A stretch of 64,000 nt of DNA from SKLM01 sp964575455 (GTDB lineage: Bacteria; Chloroflexota; Anaerolineae; B4-G1), in the NCBI GenBank assembly GCA_964575455.1, contig CAZNRX010000013.1, positions 6,394 to 70,393 of the forward strand. The letters are read 5' to 3'. Both the position numbers and the translations under genes were made by a program. The notes beneath the pieces were generated by a model, which was given only the letters and a program-made list of their open reading frames with translations, was not told the DNA's origin and ran no database searches. Shown here one piece after another: positions 26,233 through 35,400 of this stretch (position 1 is its first letter; every line of letters starts with the position of its first letter).

Positions 26233-26941
26233 GATTCGGAATCTGACCAAGTGGTTTGGCGGCATTCGGGCGCTGGACGGCCTCTCCCTGCGGCTCTCGG
26301 AGGACGATCTGGTGGGCCTGATCGGGCCGAACGGGTCGGGCAAGACCACCCTCGTCAACACCATTGGTGGCATCTACAAGCCGACGGGGGGGAAGATCCT
26401 CTTTGATGAGGAGCCGATTGAGTCCCTGAAGCCGAACCAGGTGGCGCGGCGCGGCATCGGGCGCACGTTCCAGGTGACCCGGGCCTTCCGCCGCATGACG
26501 GTGATGGAGAACCTGCTGGTGCCCGCCATGGCGCTCCACCCGGAGAGAGGGCGGCGCGCCTGGGAGGAGCGGGGGCGGGAGGTGCTCGACTTCCTCACCA
26601 TGGACCACCTGCGGGACGACTACGCCCGCAGCCTCTCCGGAGGCCAGCAGAAGCTGCTGGAGCTGGGGCAGGTGATGATGACGGATCCGGACCTGATCCT
26701 GCTCGACGAGCCCTTCGCCGGCGTCCACCCCAAGCTGATGGAGACGATCTTCGACTACATCACCACGCTTCACGGGCAGGGGAAGGGGTTCATCGTGATC
26801 AGTCACGACATGACGTCCATCTTCACGCTGAGCCAGCGCCTGGTGGTGCTCAACTACGGCAACATCATCGCCGACGGCGATCCGGAGGACGTGAAGCGCG
26901 ACGAGGCCGTCATCGAGGCCTACCTGGGGCAGGAGGACTGA
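26222..26941 (+). CDS. livG: Branched-chain-type amino-acid ABC transporter ATPase LivG
   Basis: 239 residues. Walker A GPNGSGKTTL, Q-loop region RTFQVTRAFR, signature LSGGQQKLLEL, Walker B LILLDEPFAG, switch His in VISHDMTSI. Conserved LivG-type N-terminus ELEIRNLTKWFGGIRALDGL. It energises the importer. Starts inside the end of livM and ends 1 nt before livF. Confidence 0.94.
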   Translation: MELEIRNLTKWFGGIRALDGLSLRLSEDDLVGLIGPNGSGKTTLVNTIGGIYKPTGGKILFDEEPIESLKPNQVARRGIGRTFQVTRAFRRMTVMENLLVPAMALHPERGRRAWEERGREVLDFLTMDHLRDDYARSLSGGQQKLLELGQVMMTDPDLILLDEPFAGVHPKLMETIFDYITTLHGQGKGFIVISHDMTSIFTLSQRLVVLNYGNIIADGDPEDVKRDEAVIEAYLGQED

Positions 26942-26942
26942 G

Positions 26943-27641
26943 ATGCTCGATATCAAGGATCTCTACGTCGGGTACTACAAGGATCTGAACATCCTGCAGG
27001 GGGTCTCCCTGTCGGCGCGCGAGGCCCAGATCACGGCTGTGCTGGGTCCGAACGGGGTGGGGAAGTCGACGCTCTTGAAGTCGATCTTTGGCTTCGTGAA
27101 GCCGCACCAGGGCGAGATAGTCCTCGACGGCCAGGACATCGTCGGGACGCCCGCGCACAAGCTGGTCGACCTGGGCATCTCCTACATCCCCCAGCATCAG
27201 AGCGTCTTCCCCCACATGACGGTCGAGGAGAACCTGGAGCTGGGCGCGTGGTCGTTCCGCGGCGACGGCCAGCGCATTCGCGAGAAGATCGCGGCCAACT
27301 ACGAGCGCTTCCCCATCCTGAAGGAGCGACGCCGTTCGCCCGCCGGGGAGCTCTCCGGCGGCATGCAGCGCATGGTGGAGCTGGGCCGCGTGATGATGAC
27401 CGATCCGCAGGTGATTCTGGTCGACGAGCCGACCGCCGGGTTGGCCCTCATGCTGGCGCGGGACATCTATCAGCTGCTGGTGAATCTGAAGGATGAGGGG
27501 GTCACGATTCTCCTGGTGGATCAGAACATCCGCCAGGCCATCGAGATCGCGGATTATGTGTACGTGTTGGAGCTGGGGCGCAATCGTCACGAGGGCCCGC
27601 GGGAGGCATTCGACGATTTGAAGAAGGCGCTCTGGTTATAG
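26943..27641 (+). CDS. livF: Branched-chain-type amino-acid ABC transporter ATPase LivF
   Basis: 232 residues. Walker A GPNGVGKSTL, signature LSGGMQRMVEL, Walker B VILVDEPTAG, and the LivF-typical IPQHQSVFPHMTVEENLELG. The last gene of the importer block; 102 bp holding a possible hairpin (GCGCTAC..GTAGCGC) separates it from the racemase genes, so the island may have an internal processing point here. Confidence 0.94.
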   Translation: MLDIKDLYVGYYKDLNILQGVSLSAREAQITAVLGPNGVGKSTLLKSIFGFVKPHQGEIVLDGQDIVGTPAHKLVDLGISYIPQHQSVFPHMTVEENLELGAWSFRGDGQRIREKIAANYERFPILKERRRSPAGELSGGMQRMVELGRVMMTDPQVILVDEPTAGLALMLARDIYQLLVNLKDEGVTILLVDQNIRQAIEIADYVYVLELGRNRHEGPREAFDDLKKALWL

Positions 27642-27743
27642 GGGGCGGAACGGACGGCACTGTGCCTAACTACGAACGAGGGAGCAGGTTTGTAGTGCGC
27701 TACGTAGCGAAGCGGAGTAGCGCTTCCCGAAGGGATTGAGAGC

Positions 27744-28832
27744 GTGCATCTGGATACGAGGTCATTCGAGCCATTCGAGAACCAGCTCACCACGCTCGAC
27801 CTCCACGCGGGCGGCGAGCCCATTCGCCTGCTCATCGGCGGCCTGCCGCCCATCCCGGGCCAGACCATCAACGACAAGCGGCTCTACCTGGGCGACCACC
27901 TCGACCACGTGCGCCTGTTGCTCACCCGGGAGCCGCGCGGCCACCGCGACATGTTCGCCGCCGTGATCACCGAGCCGGTGAGGGAGGACGGCGACTTCGG
28001 CATCGTCTTTATGGACGCCCGCCGCTACCCCTACATGTGCGGCCACGGCACCATCGGGGCGGTCACGGCCTTCATCGAGATGGGCTGGCTGGAGGTCGAC
28101 CGGCTGGGGGCGCGCGAGGCGCCGGTCCCGGTGGTGGTCGATTCCCCCAGCGGCCCCATCGTCGCCCAGGCCCGGGTGGCGACCCGGGAGGACGGGCGTC
28201 CCCGCGTGGAGTCGGTCGCCATCCAGCTGGAGTCGGCCTTCGCCTTCATGCTCGACCGGCCCCTGGAGGTGCCGGGGCTGGGCGAGATCACGGTCGACGT
28301 GGTCTTCGCCGGGGGCTTCTTCGCCATGGTCTCCAACCGGGAGCTGGGCCGAGCGGGCGGCTCCGCGGGCGGGGCGCCATTGCCGCTGACGCCGAAGAAC
28401 GCGCCAGAGCTGATCCGCCTGGGCATGGCCATCACGGAGGCCGCCAATCAGCAGCTGGACGTGCGGCATCCCACCCGCTCCTACATCGACACCGTCGACG
28501 TGGTCGAGTTCTACGATCCACGCGAGGACGCCGAGGGCCGCGGCCACAACGCCGTGATCTACGGCGAGCGACACATCGATCGCTCCGCCTGCGGCACGGG
28601 TACGTCGGCCAAGATGGCGTTGCTCCACCGACGAGGCCGGCTGAGCGCGGGCGAGACGTTCGTCAACCAGAGCCCCCTGGGCTCGACCTTCCAGGGCCGC
28701 ATCGTGGAGGAGACGACTGTCGGCCCCCACCCGGCCATCGTGCCCGAGATCCGCGGCACGGCCCACGTCACCGGCCTGCACCGCTTCGTCGTCACGCCTG
28801 ATGATCCGTTCCCGCGGGGGTTTCTGATCTGA
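27744..28832 (+). CDS. Proline racemase-family protein (amino-acid racemase/epimerase), copy 1
   Basis: 362 residues from GTG 27744 (AAGGGA upstream). Proline racemase/4-hydroxyproline epimerase fold with both catalytic cysteines: Cys99 in MCGHGTIGA and Cys283 in SACGTGTSAKMA. Two Cys means a two-base racemase or epimerase rather than the dehydratase branch, in which the second Cys is replaced by Thr. Substrate may be proline, hydroxyproline or another amino acid. It is followed by a close paralogue after 14 bp. Length is a little above the usual 310-345. Confidence 0.88.
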   Translation: MHLDTRSFEPFENQLTTLDLHAGGEPIRLLIGGLPPIPGQTINDKRLYLGDHLDHVRLLLTREPRGHRDMFAAVITEPVREDGDFGIVFMDARRYPYMCGHGTIGAVTAFIEMGWLEVDRLGAREAPVPVVVDSPSGPIVAQARVATREDGRPRVESVAIQLESAFAFMLDRPLEVPGLGEITVDVVFAGGFFAMVSNRELGRAGGSAGGAPLPLTPKNAPELIRLGMAITEAANQQLDVRHPTRSYIDTVDVVEFYDPREDAEGRGHNAVIYGERHIDRSACGTGTSAKMALLHRRGRLSAGETFVNQSPLGSTFQGRIVEETTVGPHPAIVPEIRGTAHVTGLHRFVVTPDDPFPRGFLI

Positions 28833-28846
28833 GTGAGGAAGCTGGC

Positions 28847-29932
28847 GTGGAGCTGAGCACCGGGCCGTTCCTCCAGTTCGAGGATCAGCTGGTGACCCTC
28901 GATCTACACGCTGGCGGCGAACCGGTGCGTCTGGTGATCGACGGGCTGCCTCCCATCCCCGGGGAGACGATCAACCGCAAGCGGCTCTACCTGCAGGACC
29001 ACCTCGACCACGTGCGCCTGCTGCTCACCCGGGAGCCGCGCGGTCACCGCGACATGTTCGCCGCTGTCCTCACGGAGCCGGTGAGCGAGGACGGTGACGT
29101 CGGCATCGTCTTCATGGATCCGCGCCGCTACCCCTACATGTGTGGCCACGGCACCATCGGGGCGGTCACCGCCCTGATTGAGATGGGCTGGCTGGGGGTG
29201 GCGGGCGCCGACGTGGCCGGGACGGACATCCCCGTCACCGTAGACGCCCCCGCCGGGCCGGTTCGGGCCCGAGCGCGCCTGGGCGCGTCGCGCGGCCCGA
29301 ATGCTCCGCCGCGGGTCGCGTCCGTCGCCATCGAGTTGGAGTCGGCCTTCGTCTTTGCCCAGGATCAGCCCCTGGACGTCCCCGGCTGGGGGCGCCTCAC
29401 GGTCGACGTCGCCTTCGCCGGCGGCTTTGGGCTGCTCATCTCCAACGAGCAGGTCGGGCTGGCGCTCACGCCGGAGAACGCGCCGGCGCTCGCCCGCTGC
29501 GGCATGGAGGCCATTGAGGCCGCCAATCGGCAGCTGGAGGTGCGGCACCCCACGCGCACGTACATGGGGAGCGTCGACTCGGCCGAGTTCTACGATCCCG
29601 GGTATGACGTTGGTGGGCGGGGGAAGGCCGCCATGATCTACGGCGAGGGGCACGTCGACCGCTCCGCCTGCGGCACTGGCACCTCCGTGAAGATGGCCCT
29701 GCTCCACCGTCGCGGCGAGCTGGGGGTGGGGGAGCGGTACGTCAACCACGGCATCCTGGGCACCTCGTTCGAGGGGCGCATCCTGCGCGAGATCACGGTG
29801 GGCGACGCCGCCGGGTCGGGGCGCACGTTCCCGGGCATCGTGCCCCAGATCCGCGGCGCGGCTCACGTGACGGGCCTGCACCGCTTCACGGTTGGGCCGG
29901 ACGATCCATTCCCGGAGGGATTCCTGATCTGA
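28847..29932 (+). CDS. Proline racemase-family protein, copy 2
   Basis: 361 residues from GTG 28847. Clearly a tandem paralogue of the preceding gene: the first 100 residues align without gaps and most are identical. Catalytic Cys99 (MCGHGTIGA) and Cys275 (SACGTGTSVKMA) are both present. Differences cluster at about 115-150 and 195-215, where copy 1 has a Gly/Ala-rich insertion. That suggests related but different substrates, or subunits of one enzyme. It ends 27 bp before a perfect hairpin repeat. Confidence 0.88.
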   Translation: MELSTGPFLQFEDQLVTLDLHAGGEPVRLVIDGLPPIPGETINRKRLYLQDHLDHVRLLLTREPRGHRDMFAAVLTEPVSEDGDVGIVFMDPRRYPYMCGHGTIGAVTALIEMGWLGVAGADVAGTDIPVTVDAPAGPVRARARLGASRGPNAPPRVASVAIELESAFVFAQDQPLDVPGWGRLTVDVAFAGGFGLLISNEQVGLALTPENAPALARCGMEAIEAANRQLEVRHPTRTYMGSVDSAEFYDPGYDVGGRGKAAMIYGEGHVDRSACGTGTSVKMALLHRRGELGVGERYVNHGILGTSFEGRILREITVGDAAGSGRTFPGIVPQIRGAAHVTGLHRFTVGPDDPFPEGFLI

Positions 29933-29958
29933 TGAGGGTCGCTACTCACATCATGCTC

Positions 29959-29981
29959 GCTCCGGATTCGCAATCCGGAGC
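29959..29981. repeat. Perfect hairpin GCTCCGGATT-CGC-AATCCGGAGC
   Basis: 10-bp perfect stem, 3-nt loop, between the second racemase gene and the MoaD-like gene. Same core (GATTCGCAATC) as the cluster at 39664-39769 and the copy at 45301. Confidence 0.9.
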
Positions 29982-30031
29982 CTGCCGGATATGCGAAGAT
30001 CACGGAGGCGCCTCGTTGACAGTCAGTTAAG

Positions 30032-30268
30032 ATGCGGGTAACATTGAAGCTCTTTGCGACGTTTCGGCGCTACTTGCCGCCGGGCACCCAGGGCCACGCC
30101 CACGACCTGGAGGTCGCCCCCGGCGCCTCGGTCGCGGACGTGCTGGCTCGCTTCGACGTCCCAACCGACGGCGTCGTCATCCTGGTCAACGGCCACGCGG
30201 CGGCCCTGAAGCGCCCGCTGGACGAAGGCGACGTCGTGGCTGTCTTTCCCGCCCTCGCAGGCGGCTGA
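30032..30268 (+). CDS. MoaD/ThiS-family sulfur carrier-like protein
   Basis: 78 residues, beta-grasp fold of the ubiquitin-like sulfur carriers (RVTLKLFATFRRYLPPG; DGVVILVNGHAAALKRPLDE), ending in the required Gly-Gly (ALAGG). It would be activated at the C-terminus and deliver sulfur for molybdopterin dithiolene formation. It stands 70 bp upstream of an aldehyde ferredoxin oxidoreductase gene, a common pairing, so supply of the tungsten-pterin cofactor is its likely role. The SD is weak. Confidence 0.88.
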   Translation: MRVTLKLFATFRRYLPPGTQGHAHDLEVAPGASVADVLARFDVPTDGVVILVNGHAAALKRPLDEGDVVAVFPALAGG

Positions 30269-30272
30269 CGAC

Positions 30273-30307
30273 GCCTTACGCGTTACGTTTCACGTTTCAC
30301 GTTTCAC
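30273..30307. repeat. Heptamer tandem array, 5 units (GCCTTAC..GTTTCAC)
   Basis: Units are GCCTTAC, GCGTTAC and three GTTTCAC. Same unit length and copy number as the array at 6112-6146, whose minus-strand units are GCATYAC. It lies between the MoaD-like and oxidoreductase genes, ending 32 nt before the latter's start. Confidence 0.9.
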
Positions 30308-30338
30308 AACTCACCATCACGTCACAGGAGGTAACACG

Positions 30339-32180
30339 ATGTTCGGATGGCACGGCAAAGTCCTACGAGTCGATCTGACCCGAGAGCGGACCACCGTGGA
30401 GGAGATCGATCCCCAGATGGCCAAGGACTACATCGGCGGCCGGGGCTGGGCGATCAAGATCCTGCACGATGAGGTCGATCCCAACGTCGACCCGTTGTCG
30501 CCGGAGAACAAGCTCGTCTTCACCGCCGGGCCGCTGACCGGCACGCCGGCCCCGACCGGGAACCGCTACATGGTGACCACCAAGGCCCCGCTCACCGGGG
30601 CCATTGCCTGCTCCAACTCGGGTGGCACGTATCCCACCGAGTTCAAGAGGACCGGCCTCGACATGATCGTGCTCGAGGGCCGGGCGGAGCGGCCGGTCTA
30701 CCTGTGGGTCGACGGCACCGGGGACGAGCTGAAGGTGGAGATCCGCCCCGCTGACCACCTGTGGGGCCAGCCGGTGCCCGAGACCACGGACGCGCTGCTG
30801 AAGGAGACGGATGACCGGGCGCGCGTGGCCTGCATCGGGCCGGCCGGCGAGCGGCTGGTGAAGATGGCCAGCGTCATGAACGACAAGCATCGCGCCGCCG
30901 GTCGCTCCGGCGTGGGGGCGGTGATGGGCAGCAAGCAGCTCAAGGCGGTGGTGGTGCACGGCACGCAGGACGTGCCCCTGGCCCAGCCCGACGAGATGCG
31001 CGAGCTCTGCCGGGAGGTGCGGCGCGAGGTCGCCGCCGACGTGAAGAAGGGCTCCACGCTGCGCGACTACGGGACCGCCTACGTGCCCATCGTGACCAAC
31101 GAGATTGGTATCCTCCCCACCCGCAACTTCCAGACTGGCGTCTTCGAGGGCGTGGAGGGCATCACGGGGAAGGTGCTGCGGGAGAAGTATCTGATTCGGC
31201 CCAAGCCCTGCTACGGCTGCCCCATCGCGTGCGGACGGAAGACGACGCTTGAGGGCTCCACGTACGAGGGGGAGGGCGAGGGGCCGGAGTACGAGACCAT
31301 CGCCTCGCTGGGCAGCGCCTGCGGCCTGGACGACATGGCGGCGATCACCAAGGCCAACTACCTCTGCAACGAGCTTGGCATGGACACCATCTCCGTCGGG
31401 GTGACCATCGCCTGCGCCATGGAGCTCTATGAGAAGGGTATTCTGCCGGAGGAGGACGTCGGCATGCCGCTCCACTTCGGCGACGCAGAGGCGGTGATCG
31501 AGCTGGTGGAGCGGACCGCTTACCGCGATGGCTTCGGCGACGTGCTGGCCGAGGGCAGCTACCGCATGGCGGAGCGATACGGCCATCCGGAGCTCTCCAT
31601 CACGGCCAAGAAGCAGGAGTTCCCGGGCTACGATCCGCGCGGCTCCAAGGGCATGGGCCTGCTCTACGCCACGTCGAACGTGGGCGCCTCTCACATGGCG
31701 GGCGACCTGGCCTACATGGAGGTCTTCGGGGTGCCCAAGAAGATCGATCCTCTGAGCATCGAGCGGAAGCCGTGGTACATCAAGCACTTCGAGGATCTCT
31801 TCACCATCATCGACGCCGCCGGGCTGTGCGTCTTCCTCTCCATACGGTATCTCTGTGATAACACCTACGACGTCATGCCCGACCGGCTGGCCCAGCTGCT
31901 CAATCTCGCCACCGGCGCCGGGTACACGGTGGAGAGCCTGATGGAGGCCGGGGACCGCATCTATACCCTGGAGCGGCTCTTCCTGAACAAGACCGGCTTC
32001 AGCCGCGCCGACGACACGTTGCCCAAGCGCATGTTGGAGGAGCCGATGCCCGACGGGCCGGCCAAGGGCCACGTGGTGGAGCTGGACGAGATGCTGCCCG
32101 AGTTCTACGAGCTGCGCGGCTGGGACGAGGACGGCGTGCCCACAGAGGAGAAGCTGGCGGAGTTGGGGTTGGTGCCTTGA
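30339..32180 (+). CDS. Aldehyde ferredoxin oxidoreductase (tungsten-pterin enzyme)
   Basis: 613 residues from ATG 30339 (SD GGAGGT, 7-nt spacing). Full-length AOR family. The N-terminal cofactor domain has YIGGRGWAIKIL and GPLTGTPAPTGNR. The [4Fe-4S] ligands Cys291, Cys294 and Cys298 (PCYGCPIACG) and Cys497 (AAGLCVF) sit at a constant offset of +3 from the Pyrococcus furiosus AOR ligands as I recall them. It oxidises an aldehyde to the acid and reduces ferredoxin; oxygen-sensitive enzyme, so anaerobic metabolism is implied. In this context it could oxidise aldehydes formed by amino-acid transamination, for example succinate semialdehyde. Overlaps the next gene by 4 nt. Confidence 0.93.
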   Translation: MFGWHGKVLRVDLTRERTTVEEIDPQMAKDYIGGRGWAIKILHDEVDPNVDPLSPENKLVFTAGPLTGTPAPTGNRYMVTTKAPLTGAIACSNSGGTYPTEFKRTGLDMIVLEGRAERPVYLWVDGTGDELKVEIRPADHLWGQPVPETTDALLKETDDRARVACIGPAGERLVKMASVMNDKHRAAGRSGVGAVMGSKQLKAVVVHGTQDVPLAQPDEMRELCREVRREVAADVKKGSTLRDYGTAYVPIVTNEIGILPTRNFQTGVFEGVEGITGKVLREKYLIRPKPCYGCPIACGRKTTLEGSTYEGEGEGPEYETIASLGSACGLDDMAAITKANYLCNELGMDTISVGVTIACAMELYEKGILPEEDVGMPLHFGDAEAVIELVERTAYRDGFGDVLAEGSYRMAERYGHPELSITAKKQEFPGYDPRGSKGMGLLYATSNVGASHMAGDLAYMEVFGVPKKIDPLSIERKPWYIKHFEDLFTIIDAAGLCVFLSIRYLCDNTYDVMPDRLAQLLNLATGAGYTVESLMEAGDRIYTLERLFLNKTGFSRADDTLPKRMLEEPMPDGPAKGHVVELDEMLPEFYELRGWDEDGVPTEEKLAELGLVP

Positions 32181-33979
32181 CGACGACGGAGGGGCGATGG
32201 TACGACGAGGTTAAGACGCTCACCGCCCGGCTGGTGCGCATCGACAGCGTCAGCCCCAGCGTGGCGGGCGAGAACGCCTGCGCCGCCGAGATACGCCAGG
32301 CGCTGGCCGAGCGCGGCGTCGCGTCCGCCACCTGGCCGATGCGGGCCGATGACCGCAGGATCGTCTGGGCCATGGTGGAGGGCGGCGCCGTCCCCCCGGA
32401 CGCCGAGCTTATCCCGACCGTGATCCTGCTCGGCCACCTCGACACCGCCGGCATCCAGGACTACGGCTCGGATCTCGACCCCTTCGACCCCCAGGGCCTG
32501 CTCCAGCGACTGCTGGAGCGCTGGCGCCGCCATCCCGACGCCGAGGACGAGCGGCTCCAAGACGCGGCCAGCGGGGAGTGGATGTTTGGGCGCGGCAGCT
32601 TCGACATGAAGAGCGGCGTCGCGGCCCAGATCGCCGTCATGGGCGCGCTGGAGCGGGCCAAGGCCTCCCTGCCGGGCAACGTGCTCATGGTCACCACGCC
32701 CGACGAGGAGGTGGAGTCCGCCGGGCTGATGGATGCCCTCGCGCCCCTGATCGAGCTGCGCGACGCGCGCGGGCTCGACCTCATCGGCGTCATCAACTCC
32801 GACTACACCGCGCCGCGCCAGCCCGGCGACGAGAAGCGCTACATCTACCGGGGCACCATCGGCAAGCTGCTCTGCTGCTTCTACGTGCGCGGCTGCGAGA
32901 CGCACGTGGGCGAGGCCTTCCGCGGCCTGGACGCCAACCTCATCGCCGCCAACCTGGTGCGGGCCACGAACCTGAACCCCGATCTCTGCGATGAGGCCGA
33001 TGGGGAGATCACGGTCCCCCCCGTCACCCAGAAGGTGCGCGACTTCAAGGCCCGCTACGACGCCCAGACGCCGATCTCGGCCGTCGTCCACTGCAGCTGC
33101 CTGGTCCACGGCTGGACGCCACGGGACGTCCTATCCCGCATGGTGGCGCTGGCCAGCCGGGCGCTGAGCGAGGCCAACCACCGGCGGATCGAGGCCTGGG
33201 GGGACTACGCCCGCCGCCAGGGGAGCACGGACGCGCTCCCGGGGCTCGGCGGTCGCGTGCTGACTTTCCGGCAGCTCTACCGGGCGGTGGCGGAGCGGAT
33301 GGGAGGCGACAACCTGCGGCAGGAGCTTGATGAGCGGGCTTTTGGCGCCATCGCCGGGGTGCGGGAGATGCTGGAACCGCTCTCCCCGGCGGAGCGGGAC
33401 GCCCTGATCGACCGCGCCCACCTGGTCCACATGGACAGCCGGGAGAGGAGCCTCGTGATGGTGAGGGAGCTGGTGGACGTCGCCATGAGCGATACCGCAG
33501 GCGGGGTGCTCGACGCCCGCGCCCCGGCCATCGTGGTCTACTTCGCGCCACCCTTCTTCCCTCCCATCCGCGGCGACCCCGACTCTCGCCTGAACCGGGC
33601 CATAGCGGCGGAGGTGGGGGAGGGCGACTACGGGGAGCTCCAGTTCCGGGGCTTCTACCCCTACGTCTCCGAGATCAGCTTCATGCGGGTGGATCAGGCC
33701 GTCTACGACAGCCTGCCGCTGCTGAAGGATAACTTCCCCCTGTGGCGGGATCGCACCGAGGGCCTGCCCGACGATCTCGGGGTCGAGACGTTCAGCGTCC
33801 CCTTCGACCTGATCCGAGACCTGGACTGCGACGTGGCCAACATCGGGCCCTGGGGCAAGGAGGCCCACGGGCGGGGCGAGCGGGTCCACATGCCCTACAG
33901 CTTCGAGAAGGTCCCCGAGCTCATTCACGGCGTCGTTCTGAGGTTGCTGGGCGAGCCGTCGAGTGGGGACCATGTTTGA
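32177..33979 (+). CDS. M20-family (RocB-like) amidohydrolase/peptidase
   Basis: 600 residues from TTG 32177, overlapping the AOR stop (TTGA). M20 metallohydrolase marks are ILLGHLDTAG (first metal His and Asp), GRGSFDMKSG (bridging Asp) and VTTPDEEVESAG (catalytic Glu-Glu). The long, two-part form resembles Bacillus RocB (about 560 residues), whose exact reaction is unsettled. The C-terminal half contains HIS/ASP-rich stretches of unknown role. M20 enzymes cleave peptide or N-acyl bonds. Given the adjacent lysine-type genes, an N-acyl-amino-acid deacylase (for example 4-acetamidobutyrate) is one option; this is inference. Confidence 0.85.
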   Translation: MTTTEGRWYDEVKTLTARLVRIDSVSPSVAGENACAAEIRQALAERGVASATWPMRADDRRIVWAMVEGGAVPPDAELIPTVILLGHLDTAGIQDYGSDLDPFDPQGLLQRLLERWRRHPDAEDERLQDAASGEWMFGRGSFDMKSGVAAQIAVMGALERAKASLPGNVLMVTTPDEEVESAGLMDALAPLIELRDARGLDLIGVINSDYTAPRQPGDEKRYIYRGTIGKLLCCFYVRGCETHVGEAFRGLDANLIAANLVRATNLNPDLCDEADGEITVPPVTQKVRDFKARYDAQTPISAVVHCSCLVHGWTPRDVLSRMVALASRALSEANHRRIEAWGDYARRQGSTDALPGLGGRVLTFRQLYRAVAERMGGDNLRQELDERAFGAIAGVREMLEPLSPAERDALIDRAHLVHMDSRERSLVMVRELVDVAMSDTAGGVLDARAPAIVVYFAPPFFPPIRGDPDSRLNRAIAAEVGEGDYGELQFRGFYPYVSEISFMRVDQAVYDSLPLLKDNFPLWRDRTEGLPDDLGVETFSVPFDLIRDLDCDVANIGPWGKEAHGRGERVHMPYSFEKVPELIHGVVLRLLGEPSSGDHV

Positions 33980-34041
33980 TGTGACGATTGCGCAGAGCAA
34001 GGCAGTAACGGTTCACGTTCTAGTATGATGATATAGGAGAT

Positions 34042-35400
34042 ATGATGACAACAGAAAACCATCCCGCGGACCGCGATCTGGATCAGCTGATTCGTTTGGT
34101 CACCGAGGTGCCCGGTCCGAAGGCGCGCGCCCTGGTCGAAGCGGACAGTGACGTCGTCTCGCCCTCGCTCCCGCGTGCCTACTCGCTGGTTGCCGACAGC
34201 GCCCAAGGCTGCACGGTGATGGACGTCGACGGCAACCGCTACCTCGATTTCGCGGCCGGCATTGCCGTCTGCTCCACCGGTCACTGCCATCCGCGTGTGG
34301 TGAAGGCGATTCAGGAGCAGGCCGCTCGCATGATTCACATCTCGGCGGACTTCTACTACCCGACCTACGTCGACACCGCGGCGAAGCTGGCCGAGATTGC
34401 GCCCGACGCCGACGATTGGCAGGTCTTCCTGACCAACTCGGGGACGGAGGCCGTGGAGGGGGCGCTGAAGCTGGCCCGCTACGCCACCGGCCGCCATCGC
34501 TTCATCGGCTTCTTGGGCGCCTTCCACGGGCGCACCATGGGGGCCATCACGCTGACGGCCAGCAAGCCCCAGTACCATCGCGGCTTCAGCTCGCTGCTCG
34601 CCGACGTGACCCACGTGCCCTACGGCAAGTGCCTCGACTGCCACTACAACCTGACCTATCCTGTATGTGAGCTGGCCTGCATCGAGTTCATCGAGAAGGA
34701 GATCTTCAAGCGCATCGCGCCTCCGGAGGACGTGGCGGCCATCGTCGTCGAGCCGGTGCAGGGGGAGGGGGGCTACGTGGTTCCGCCGCCGAGGTGGCTG
34801 CCTGCGCTCCGCGAGCTCTGCGATCGGCACGGCATCCTGCTCATTGCCGACGAGATCCAGAGCGGCATGGGGCGCACCGGGAAGATGTTCGCCTTCGAGC
34901 ACTTCGCAGGGCCGGAAGGACCGGTGGTGCCGGACATCATCGCCGTGGCCAAGGGGATCGCCTCCGGCATGCCCCTGGGGGCCTTCATCGCCAAGAAGGA
35001 CCTGATGATCTGGGACGAGGGCGCTCACGGGACCACGTTCGGCGGCAATCCCGTCTCATGCAGGGCGGCCCAAGAGACGATCGCACTGCTGGAGGAGTCC
35101 CTGATAGAGAACGCGGGTCGGATGGGCCGCTACTTGATGGAGCGGCTGGAGGGGCTGCAGGAGACGTATGACGCCCTGATCGACGTGCGAGGCCTGGGCC
35201 TGATGATTGGCATGGAGTTCCAGACCAAGGACCTGGCCCAGGCCGTGGTCAAGGGCTGCTTCCAGCGCGGCCTGATCGTCCTTCCCTGCGGCGACAAGGC
35301 GGTCCGTCTCTCCCCGCCGCTGATCGTGGGCCAGGAGGAGGTCGACCTGGCGCTGGAGGTCCTGGAGGCAGCGCTGGACGAGGTGGCCTATGACGCATAA
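34042..35400 (+). CDS. Class III aminotransferase, 4-aminobutyrate aminotransferase-like
   Basis: 452 residues (ATG 34042; ATG 34045 is equally possible next to SD AGGAGA). Fold type I PLP enzyme. NSGTEAVEGALKLAR binds the cofactor phosphate, LLIADEIQSGMGRTG holds the PLP-ring Asp, and Lys304 in AVAKGIASGMPLG is the Schiff-base lysine. Carries a Cys insert KCLDCHYNLTYPVCELAC (C-x2-C-x8-C-x3-C), shared with the second aminotransferase of this island. Probable omega-amino acid (GABA-type) transaminase. Overlaps the CoA-transferase gene by 11 nt. Confidence 0.9.
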   Translation: MMTTENHPADRDLDQLIRLVTEVPGPKARALVEADSDVVSPSLPRAYSLVADSAQGCTVMDVDGNRYLDFAAGIAVCSTGHCHPRVVKAIQEQAARMIHISADFYYPTYVDTAAKLAEIAPDADDWQVFLTNSGTEAVEGALKLARYATGRHRFIGFLGAFHGRTMGAITLTASKPQYHRGFSSLLADVTHVPYGKCLDCHYNLTYPVCELACIEFIEKEIFKRIAPPEDVAAIVVEPVQGEGGYVVPPPRWLPALRELCDRHGILLIADEIQSGMGRTGKMFAFEHFAGPEGPVVPDIIAVAKGIASGMPLGAFIAKKDLMIWDEGAHGTTFGGNPVSCRAAQETIALLEESLIENAGRMGRYLMERLEGLQETYDALIDVRGLGLMIGMEFQTKDLAQAVVKGCFQRGLIVLPCGDKAVRLSPPLIVGQEEVDLALEVLEAALDEVAYDA

